Source: Streptomyces lycii (GTDB lineage: Bacteria; Actinomycetota; Actinomycetes; Streptomycetales; Streptomycetaceae). From it: DNA of 39,255 bases. The stretch covers positions 1 to 39,255 of the forward strand of contig NZ_WHPN01000352.1 in NCBI RefSeq assembly GCF_009735685.1, written 5' to 3'. The position numbers and the translations under genes are program-made. Every line of letters begins with the position of its first letter. The first letter of the stretch is position 1. This document shows, piece by piece, positions 23,037 to 29,202 of the stretch. The notes beneath the pieces were generated by a model that made no database searches, was not told where the DNA came from, and was given only the letters and a program-made list of their open reading frames with translations.

Positions 23037-24038
23037 TCATCGCTCCTCTGCTGCCCGCTCGGTCAGTACGGTCATCGCCCGGCGTACGACTTCGGCCTGG
23101 GCCGGGGCCAGATCGGCGAGCAGCGCCTCCCCGAAAGCCGCCCCCGCACCGCCACCCCAGCCACCACCGGTCCCGGCCGCGGGGCCCGGCCCGGTTCCGG
23201 CCCCGGATCCCGGCCCGGTCCCGATCGCTGCCCCGGATCCCGCCCCGGCGTCGGTCCCGGCCCCCGACCCCGCCCCAACCTCGGCTTCGGCCCCGGATCC
23301 CGGCCCGGCCCCGGACCGGTCCTCCGTGCCGTGGGCTTCCGCGTGGGCCGGTGCCGTCGTGCCCCCGGCCCGCAGTGGTCGCAGCACCCCGTCCGGGACG
23401 CTGTCCACGATCGCCAGCACCGCCTGCTCGACCCGTGGATCGTCCGGCCGGGCCGTCGCGAGTTCGTCCATCAGCGCGTAGATCTCGTAGGCCCGGGCGG
23501 CCGCTTCCGGATCACCAGCGATGTGCCGCACCAGCGCCAGGGCCCAGTCCCGCTGCTCCGGCGCGGCGGAGGCGTCGAGCATGGCGAACAGCTCGCGCTC
23601 CTTCACGGCCATCGCGGGTTCGGGGCCGGGCCGGGCGGCGGAGGCCCGGGCCATCTCGGCGAACACGGCGGCGAACTCGGGCGACACCGGCCCCTCGGCG
23701 GGCAGCTCACCGTCCCGTGCCTGCCGCAGCAGTCCGGCAAGCCGTTCCCTGCGCTCCCCGATGGCGCGTTCCTGCCGGGCGAGGTCGGCGTCCAACTCGG
23801 CCAGCACCTCGTACAGTTCGCGTCCCGCGTCGTCCGCGACGACGTCCCGCACCTCGTCCAGGCCGAGCCCCAGCTCGGTCAGCCGGCGCACCCGGGCCAG
23901 CTCGACGGCGTCCCGCAGCCCGTACTCCCGGTAGCCGTTGGCACGCCGCCGTGGTTCGGGCAGCAGCCCGAGGTGGTGGTAGTGGCGCACGGTACGGGTG
24001 GACACCCCGACCAGCGCGGCAAGCTCTCCGATCCGCAT
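23037..24038 (-). CDS. MerR-family transcriptional regulator
   Basis: This 333-residue MerR regulator has a winged-helix DNA-binding domain (MRIGELAALVGVSTRTVRHYHHLGLL, NGYREYGLRDAVELARVRRLTELGLGLDEV) at residues 1-70, followed by the dimerisation coiled coil (LAELDADLARQERAIGERRERLAGLL) and a C-terminal effector domain (AMAVKERELFAMLDASAAPEQRDWALALVRHI, DPEAAARAYEIYALMDELA). Residues about 245-300 are a Gly/Ser/Ala/Pro insertion (GAGPGSG, GAGSGAGTDAG) that interrupts the conserved C-terminal domain before a final helical segment (ALLADLAPAQAEVVRRAMTVL). No clustered Cys residues suggest metal sensing, so a drug or lipid ligand is more likely. A MerR-type promoter with a 19-nt spacer lies immediately upstream, consistent with autoregulation. 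Confidence 0.9.
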   Translation of the reverse strand: MRIGELAALVGVSTRTVRHYHHLGLLPEPRRRANGYREYGLRDAVELARVRRLTELGLGLDEVRDVVADDAGRELYEVLAELDADLARQERAIGERRERLAGLLRQARDGELPAEGPVSPEFAAVFAEMARASAARPGPEPAMAVKERELFAMLDASAAPEQRDWALALVRHIAGDPEAAARAYEIYALMDELATARPDDPRVEQAVLAIVDSVPDGVLRPLRAGGTTAPAHAEAHGTEDRSGAGPGSGAEAEVGAGSGAGTDAGAGSGAAIGTGPGSGAGTGPGPAAGTGGGWGGGAGAAFGEALLADLAPAQAEVVRRAMTVLTERAAEER

Positions 24039-24044
24039 GCCGTC

Positions 24045-24075
24045 AGTAGAAACCTTGACGTCGCGACAAGGTCAA
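24045..24075 (-). promoter_or_regulatory. MerR-type promoter and operator
   Basis: Reading the minus strand, the -35 hexamer TTGACC and the -10 hexamer TCTACT are separated by 19 nt, the elongated spacing typical of MerR-controlled promoters. The -10 lies 6 nt before the ATG, so the transcript is probably leaderless. Within the spacer an inverted repeat ACCTTG-N9-CAAGGT (24052-24072) is the likely MerR site. Confidence 0.65.
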
Positions 24076-24208
24076 GCGCCGCCCCGGCCCCATGGCGAAC
24101 CGGACCACCGGCAACGCGGCGGCCGACTGTGCCCCGACCAGGGGGGAAGAACTCTCCTGTGCGGCTGTTCCGTGGAGCTGAGCCGTGGATGCCGTGCGAG
24201 GTGGGGCC

Positions 24209-24445
24209 ATGGTGGTTGAGGTGACGCCGACAGGCCCGGGCCGGACCGCCACGCGAAGCGCACCCGCTACGCCCGGGGACAGATCCCCGTCCAGCTGATG
24301 GTTGACCGCCACAAGGGCTGCGTCACCCCGTTCAGAGACCCGGAAGGCGACGACCACCGGCAGGTGACCGCCGTCCCCTGCGGCAAGTCCGTCACCCTTC
24401 CCGCCCCCTGTCTCCTTCGAGCCGGAGACGGACGACTTCGGCTGA
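24209..24445 (+). pseudogene. Uma2-family endonuclease-like remnant
   Basis: Translating the plus strand in changing frames gives pieces that look like the C-terminal half of a Uma2 (DUF820, PD-(D/E)XK-like) protein: MVVEVT at 24209, then RHAKRTRYARGQIPVQLMVDRHKGCVTPF in a second frame from about 24247, and finally SFEPETDDFG followed by a stop at 24443 back in the first frame. The intervening run RDPEGDDHRQVTAV matches the usual DPEGDDYR signature of streptomycete Uma2 proteins. At least two frame changes are needed and no upstream half is recognisable, so this is a decayed gene. Recognition is by memory of the family pattern. Confidence 0.55.
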
Positions 24446-24688
24446 CCGGCCGCCGCCCCGTTCGTCCCGTGGTGTTGCTGGGCCCGTGGTGCCCGTGCCG
24501 GCGCGGACCGGGCACCATGCCTGTGCCCCGGTCCGGGATGCCCGTGTCCCGAGCGACGGGCATGGCGGGTGCGGCACGCGCGACGCCCACGCCCGCACGC
24601 GACATCCGCCACGCGCACCGGCGCCCGGCGATGACTTTCGTACGGCCCGGCGGTCTGTCCCGGTGAGGACCGTGACAGGAGGCCGACC

Positions 24689-25186
24689 ATGCCCGCTGCC
24701 GACGCACCGCCGCCGCGCACGTCCCAGGACGGCTGCCGACCGGCCCGCGAGGCCCCGGACCCGCCCGGGGCACCGCTGCTGCTGACGCTCGCGCCGCAGC
24801 ACGCCCGGGGCGACATACCCGGGCTCTGCGAGCGCGTGCGCGGCGCGCTGCACGACGGACCGCCGGACAGGCTCGTCCTGTGCGACGTGGCCGCCGTCGC
24901 CGAACCCGATCTGGTGACGGTCGAGACGCTCGCCCGGCTCCAGCTCACCGCCCGCCGCCACGGGCACCGGCTGGGGCTGCGGAACGCCGGGCCCCGGCTG
25001 CGGGCCCTGCTGGAGCTGACGGGACTGACGGAAGTCCTGCCGCTAGGAGCCGGCTCCCTCCTCGGCGACCGGGGTGCCGTCGGGGCCGATCCCCGGGGGC
25101 AGGCCGAACAGCGGGAAGAGATGCGGGGTGTCGAGGAAGGAGTTGAGCCCGGTGATGCGGCCGTCCGTTATCTCGATGACCTGTAG
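24689..25186 (+). CDS. STAS-domain protein (anti-anti-sigma-like)
   Basis: This 165-residue protein has a STAS domain at about residues 30-118 (LLLTLAPQHARGDIPGLCERVRGAL, RLVLCDVAAVAEPDLVTVETLARLQLTARRHGHRLGLRNAG, LRALLELTGLTEVLPLG). It is a divergent relative of anti-anti-sigma factors, which bind anti-sigma kinases in partner-switching networks. The usual phosphorylated Ser/Thr is not clear (DVAAVAEPD), so phospho-regulation may be absent. ATG 24689 has AGGAGG with 6-nt spacing. The last 48 residues (GAVGADPRGQAEQREEMRG) are encoded antisense to the 3' end of the ECF sigma gene, an overlap of 144 bp, and are probably unstructured. It likely acts in stress or development signalling. The partner is unknown. 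Confidence 0.8.
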   Translation: MPAADAPPPRTSQDGCRPAREAPDPPGAPLLLTLAPQHARGDIPGLCERVRGALHDGPPDRLVLCDVAAVAEPDLVTVETLARLQLTARRHGHRLGLRNAGPRLRALLELTGLTEVLPLGAGSLLGDRGAVGADPRGQAEQREEMRGVEEGVEPGDAAVRYLDDL

Positions 25187-26113
25187 CGCCCACGGCTTCC
25201 AGCCGGCGCCCTCACCGGCGGAGCGGTACTGGCCGAAGGCGGGCATGCCGTTCGCCACGACCGGCAGCAGCCGGGAGTCGCGGCACTCCAGGCCGGGGCC
25301 CGTCAGCCAGCCGCGTATGTCCGCGTGGCCCCGGAGCCACAGCGGGTACGGCGGCATGGTCATCGTCGCGTCCTCGTGCAGCAGCGAGGTGAGGGCGTCG
25401 AGGTCGTAGCGCTGGAAGGCGTCGACATAGCGGGCCAGCAGCTCGCGCTGCTCCTCGTCCATCGGCTTGACGGTCTCGGCGGAGTCCTCGCCGGAACTCG
25501 CGGCGAGCGTCGCCCGGGCCCGCTGCAGGGCGCTGTTGACCGAGGGGACCGAGGTGCCCAGCAGCTCCGCGACCTCGCTCGCCTTCCAGGCCAGCACCTC
25601 GCGCAGGATCAGCACGGCCCGCTGCCGCGGCGGCAGGTGCTGGAGCGCGGCGACGAAGGCCAGCCGGACGCTGTCCCGAGCCACCGCCACGTCCGCCGGG
25701 TCGCCGCCGGACTCCAGGACCCGGCCGTCCGGCGCGGGCTCGACCCAGGTCGACTCCGGAAGCGGCTCGGGCAGCGGGGAGGACGCCGAAACCGGTGAGG
25801 AGAGGTCCATGGGGCGGGCGCGGCGGCCGCTGCTCTTGAGGGTGTCCAGGCAGACGTTGGTCGCGATGCGGTAGAGCCAGGTCCGCATGGAGGCGCGGCC
25901 CTCGAAGCGGTCGTAGCTCTTCCAGGCGCGCACCATGGTCTCCTGCACGGCGTCCTCCGCGTCGAAGGAGGAGCCGAGCATGCGATAGCAGTAACCGGTC
26001 AGCTCCACGCGATACCGCTCCAGCCGGTGCTCCAGATCCGGCTCGCCGGTCCCGGCCTCCGCCCGGGCCGCGGCCGCGCCGCCCGCCGCCGCGCTCGCTA
26101 CGAGTTCACTCAT
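25043..26113 (-). CDS. SigG-like ECF RNA polymerase sigma factor with SnoaL-like domain
   Basis: This 356-residue ECF sigma factor has region 2 (YRVELTGYCYRMLGSSFDAEDAVQETMVRAWKSYDRFEGRASMRTWLYRIATNVCLD, residues 34-90) and region 4 (LAFVAALQHLPPRQRAVLILREVLAWKASEVAELLGTSVPSVNSALQRARATL, about 150-205), followed by an approximately 130-residue SnoaL/NTF2-like C-terminal domain (LLARYVDAFQRYDLDALTSLLHEDATMTMPPYPLWLRG). This layout matches the SigG/SigJ-type ECF groups, in which the extension acts as a built-in regulator and no separate anti-sigma factor is required. Indeed, no anti-sigma gene flanks it. ATG 26113 follows GAGGTGAG with 5-nt spacing. The 3' end overlaps the STAS gene on the opposite strand. 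Confidence 0.92.
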   Translation of the reverse strand: MSELVASAAAGGAAAARAEAGTGEPDLEHRLERYRVELTGYCYRMLGSSFDAEDAVQETMVRAWKSYDRFEGRASMRTWLYRIATNVCLDTLKSSGRRARPMDLSSPVSASSPLPEPLPESTWVEPAPDGRVLESGGDPADVAVARDSVRLAFVAALQHLPPRQRAVLILREVLAWKASEVAELLGTSVPSVNSALQRARATLAASSGEDSAETVKPMDEEQRELLARYVDAFQRYDLDALTSLLHEDATMTMPPYPLWLRGHADIRGWLTGPGLECRDSRLLPVVANGMPAFGQYRSAGEGAGWKPWALQVIEITDGRITGLNSFLDTPHLFPLFGLPPGIGPDGTPVAEEGAGS

Positions 26114-26530
26114 CGAGGCTCACCTCTTCGTCAACCTGGGCACCGGGACCGACTTGTCCGGCTACGGAACCCACACTAGGACGGGGGTGTGACAACGGCG
26201 CCCCGTACGAAGGAACGCGCAGGCAGAAGTGGTTCCGCGGCCGTTCCGCGGCCGGTGGCGCGGTCGCTCCCCGCGGCCGGTGCCGGGGCACGCCGGTGCC
26301 GGGGCACGCCGGGCGCGGCGGACGGGCCGGACGGGCGGACGGGCCGGCTTGGCGGGGCGGCGGACCCGGTGGGCCGGCCCGGGAGGACCGGGAGGCCAGT
26401 GCGGTGCTGCCCGGTCGGCCGTGCACCATCGGCGTGGTCGTCAGCAGCGCCGGTACGGGGACGTCGTCTGCCCGGTCTGCAAGGTCCTGCACGGAGCCCG
26501 GCCGGAAGCGTCGACTATCATGGCCGGCAC
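26114..26530. other. spacer between the ECF sigma gene and rnpB
   Basis: This 417-bp gap holds the sigma promoter region at its left end and short GCCGGTGCCGGGGCACGCCGG-type repeats near 26270-26310. At its right end is a good -10 hexamer TATCAT (26516-26521), about 10 nt before the mature 5' end of rnpB. I see no gene. Confidence 0.6.
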
Positions 26531-26937
26531 GGCAGGCGAGCCGAGCGGACGGCCGCGTCAGGACAGCAAGTCCTGCCGAGGAACGTCCGGACTCCACAGG
26601 GCAGGGTGGTGGCTAACGGCCACCCGGGGCGACCCGCGGGAAAGTGCCACAGAAAGCAGACCGCCGGGGACCTCGGTCCCCGGTAAGGGTGAAACGGTGG
26701 TGTAAGAGACCACCAGTGCCCAGGGTGACCTGGGCAGCTCGGTAAACCCCACCCGGAGCAAGGTCAAAAGGGAGCACCCCGGTGCTCCTGCGCGGACGTT
26801 CGAGGGCAGCCCGCCCGAGTCCGCGGGTGGACCGCACGAGGCCGGCGGCAACGCCGGTCCCAGATGGATGGCCGTCTCCCCGGCCGCCGCGAGGCGACCG
26901 GGTGACAGAATCCGGCGTACAGCTCGACTCGCCTGCC
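26531..26937 (+). ncRNA. rnpB: RNase P RNA, bacterial class A
   Basis: This is the catalytic RNA of ribonuclease P, which trims the 5' leader from precursor tRNAs together with the RnpA protein. The 5' end contains the universally conserved GAGGAACGTCCGGACTCC (CR I), and the 3' half contains the conserved ACAGAATCCGGCGTACAG. The outer P1 helix is visible: GGCAGGCGAG (26531-26540) pairs perfectly with CTCGCCTGCC (26928-26937). A TGCC-TTT follows the end of P1. The length of about 407 nt and the G+C-rich P3/P12-like hairpins fit actinomycete RNase P RNA. The exact 5' and 3' ends are inferred from the P1 helix. Confidence 0.95.
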
Positions 26938-26954
26938 TTTGTCTCCCCGGCCGG

Positions 26955-27010
26955 GCCCCCGGGTCTTCGGGCCCCGGGTCCTCGGGCCCCCGGGTCCTCG
27001 GGCCCCCGGC
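26955..27010. repeat. 16-17-bp repeats between rnpB and the TetR gene
   Basis: About three copies of a unit containing GGGTCCTCGGGCCCCC follow rnpB immediately. Each can form a CGGGCCC hairpin, so the array may act as a terminator for rnpB or for the convergent TetR gene. Confidence 0.65.
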
Positions 27011-27021
27011 GGCCCCCGCCG

Positions 27022-27696
27022 TTACGGGCAGCAGCCGGACGGGCCCCGGCGCACCGTCCGGTCGACCAGGTCCCGCCAGCCCGCCTCCAGCCGTTCCACC
27101 GGCATCCCGCGCACCGTCCGCAGATGGTTCACCAGCGGAGGCTCGAAGCAGCCCAGCAGATTCTCGGTGAGCAGCGCGAGGTCGCCGGTGACCCCGGCCT
27201 CGCGCAGCAGGACCGCGATGTGGGTGCCCCGCACGAGCCGGGCCGGGTGGCTGTAACGGCGGTTCGCGTCCTGGTCCGTCTCCAGGAGCACGTCCATGTA
27301 GGCCAGGGTGTGCCGGATGGCGGCGACGCCGAAGGCCTCCAGCCGCTCGACGGGCGGCGCACCCGGCCCGAGCGGCGGCGGGCCGGACAGGAACGCCTGC
27401 TGGAAGGCGCGCTCGGAGTGGTCCAGCAGGGCGTACATCAGGCCCACGCGGTCGCCGAAGCGGCGGAAGACGGTGCCCTTGCCCACCGAGGCGGCGCAGG
27501 CGACGGCCTCCATCGTGACGTGTTCCGCGCCGTGCTCCGCGACGAGCCGGGCGGCGGCCTCCAGCAGCCGCATCCGGTTGCGGGCCGCGTCCGCGCGCTC
27601 GGTGGCGACTCCGCCGTCCGCCATGGGCAGCCCCTGGGCCCGCTCCGGCACCGGGGCCGGCGGCGGGAGCTGAGCGGAGCGGAATGGAGGAGTCAT
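27022..27696 (-). CDS. TetR-family repressor divergent from FMN reductase
   Basis: This 224-residue TetR regulator has an N-terminal helix-turn-helix at about residues 40-87 (NRMRLLEAAARLVAEHGAEHVTMEAVACAASVGKGTVFRRFGDRVGLMYALL) and an alpha-helical ligand domain (YSHPARLVRGTHIAVLLREAG, ENLLGCFEPPLVNHLRTVRG). The first 24 residues are Pro-rich. I kept the ATG at 27696 because a -10 hexamer TAGGCT lies 6 nt upstream, so a leaderless start is likely. The alternative ATG at 27624 lacks upstream support. It ends in Cys-Cys-Pro. Two perfect palindromes lie in the shared promoter with the FMN reductase gene, which it most likely represses. An oxidant or electrophile ligand is plausible but not shown. 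Confidence 0.88.
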   Translation of the reverse strand: MTPPFRSAQLPPPAPVPERAQGLPMADGGVATERADAARNRMRLLEAAARLVAEHGAEHVTMEAVACAASVGKGTVFRRFGDRVGLMYALLDHSERAFQQAFLSGPPPLGPGAPPVERLEAFGVAAIRHTLAYMDVLLETDQDANRRYSHPARLVRGTHIAVLLREAGVTGDLALLTENLLGCFEPPLVNHLRTVRGMPVERLEAGWRDLVDRTVRRGPSGCCP

Positions 27697-27702
27697 GTGG
27701 CG

Positions 27703-27708
27703 AGCCTA
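27703..27708 (-). promoter_or_regulatory. -10 box for leaderless TetR start
   Basis: TAGGCT on the minus strand ends 6 nt before the ATG at 27696, with no ribosome-binding site in between. Confidence 0.45.
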
Positions 27709-27726
27709 ACGCTTCTCGGGTTAAGT

Positions 27727-27775
27727 GGACCAGGGTCCGGTTCCTGTGTTAGATATTAACGGACCGCGGTCCGTT
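27727..27775. promoter_or_regulatory. paired TetR operators, GGACCNNGGTCC
   Basis: Two copies of GGACC-N2-GGTCC lie between the divergent genes: GGACCAGGGTCC at 27727-27738 and the perfect 18-bp palindrome AACGGACCGCGGTCCGTT at 27758-27775. Their centres are 34 bp apart. The arrangement is typical of an autoregulating TetR repressor controlling the divergent reductase. Confidence 0.8.
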
Positions 27776-27823
27776 TATTGGGCCGAATCTTTGTTGTCTC
27801 TGTCCCCGCAGGAGTTGTCTCCC

Positions 27824-28387
27824 ATGTCCGTACGCATCCTGGCCCTCGTCGGCAGCCTTCGTTCCGGTTCGCACAACCGTCAGCTCGCGGAGGCGGCCGT
27901 CGCGCTCGCCCCCGAGGGCGTCGAGGTCGAGATCTACGAGGGCCTCGCCGACGTTCCCTTCTACAACGAGGACATCGACGTCGAGGGCAGTGTCCCCGCC
28001 GCCGCCCTCGACTTCCGTGCCGCCGCCGAGCGGTCGGACGCCTTCCTGCTCTTCTCGCCCGAGTACAACGGCACCATGCCCGCCGTGCTGAAGAACGCCA
28101 TCGACTGGTACTCCCGCCCGATGGGCTCCGGCGCGTTCGTCGGCAAGCCCGTCGCCGCGATCGGCACCGCCTACGGCCAGTACGGCGGCGTGTGGGCGCA
28201 GGACGCGACCCGCAAGGCCGTCGGCATCGCGGGCGGCACCGTCCTGGAGGACGTCAAGCTGTCGATCCCCGGCTCCGTGGTCCGCTTCGGTGAGGTTCAC
28301 CCGAAGGACGACCCCGAGGTCGCCGAGAAGCTTCCCGTCGTGCTGCGGCAGATCGCCGACGCCACCGCTCAGCCTGCGCAGGCCTGA
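27824..28387 (+). CDS. NADPH-dependent FMN reductase (flavodoxin-fold)
   Basis: This 187-residue protein belongs to the NADPH-dependent FMN/quinone/azo reductase family, soluble flavoproteins that reduce flavins, quinones or chromate. The FMN phosphate loop is LVGSLRSGSHNRQLAEA (residues 9-25), and the flavin-binding signature SPEYNGTMPAVLKNAIDW lies at about 79-96. TAYGQYGGVWAQDATRK follows. The length is normal. The ATG at 27824 was chosen because AGGAG precedes it and the beta-strand MSVRILALVGS starts there. Upstream in-frame codons run through the operator region. The divergent TetR and twin operators suggest induction by a substrate such as a quinone. Confidence 0.9.
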   Translation: MSVRILALVGSLRSGSHNRQLAEAAVALAPEGVEVEIYEGLADVPFYNEDIDVEGSVPAAALDFRAAAERSDAFLLFSPEYNGTMPAVLKNAIDWYSRPMGSGAFVGKPVAAIGTAYGQYGGVWAQDATRKAVGIAGGTVLEDVKLSIPGSVVRFGEVHPKDDPEVAEKLPVVLRQIADATAQPAQA

Positions 28388-28585
28388 CCCGGCCGTACGG
28401 CCCGGGCCCGAATCCGGCTGCCCGGTCCGAACTGCCCGGGCTCCGGTTGTCCGGTCCACCCGATCCCGGGCCCGGGCCCCGCTGTCCGCTCCGCCTGGGC
28501 CTTGCCCGACCCGGCCGTACCACCCGGGTTCGAGCCCGGCTGCCCGGCTGCCCGGTCCGAACTGCCCGGTCCGAACTGCCCGGGC

Positions 28586-28630
28586 CGCGGTTGTCCGGTC
28601 CGCCCGGGCCCCCCGGACCGGACAACCGCG
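28586..28630. terminator. 17-bp perfect inverted repeat
   Basis: CGCGGTTGTCCGGTCCG and its exact complement flank an 11-nt C-rich loop, giving a very stable hairpin about 200 nt beyond the FMN reductase stop. The region between (28430-28580) contains repeated CCCGGTCCGAACTG units. No T-tract follows. Termination or a stable 3' RNA end is likely. Confidence 0.6.
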
Positions 28631-29202
28631 CCCCGGGCGGGCGCGAATCCCTTTCCCGGTCCACGCGGGCCCGGTCGTCGGCGCTCGGCCCGCGCGAGTC
28701 CGTGCCCGGCCGGGCCCTCGGGCCGGCCCCGTGCATGTCCCCGGGCTCCGGGGCGGTGCCGCCGCTGCCCCGGAGCCCGTCCGGCGTGTTGCGCCGTGTG
28801 GGTGAAGCGGTCACACGGGGTGTGAAGGACACACGTGCACGTACCCGTGCACACACCCTGTGCCGCGGTCTCCCCGCGCGGTTCACTCGTCTCCAAGGGC
28901 CGCCGCTCCCCGCCCCGCGGCCCGCCCGCCCCGTCGCTTCTCCTCCCTCCGCACGACGGGGCGGGCCCCACCCCTCCCGGCGGCCTGTGTGCCCCGCTCC
29001 CTCCCGCCCGGCCTGCGGACCCGGGCGTTCCGGTATGCCGTCGGAGTGCCCCGGATGGCAGTGGATTGCCCCCGAACGTCCCAGTCGGACGTGAAGCTCA
29101 TCCAGCGGACACGTATGTGTTGTGCACGCGACAACGCCTCGCCGTCCCCTGCCGGTGCACTTGCCACCTGACACCACCCAGTCAGGGGAGGGCCAGGTCA
29201 AG
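28631..29202. promoter_or_regulatory. long phoD upstream region with nested palindromes
   Basis: No convincing gene is visible in this 570-bp leader. It contains GTGTG-N5-CACAC (about 28820-28834) and GTGCACG-N4-CGTGCAC (28835-28852) next to each other. Near 29100 is a -10-like TATGTG. I looked for tandem PhoP boxes (GTTCACC-type 11-bp units) because the next gene is a phosphatase. Only isolated partial matches are present (for example GGTTCACTCG at about 28879), so control by PhoP is possible but not shown. Confidence 0.4.

Noticed and set aside
28876..28890. Possible PHO box GGTTCACTCG upstream of phoD
   Set aside because: PhoP boxes need at least two tandem 11-bp units. Only one partial unit is present, so this is not called as a PhoP site.
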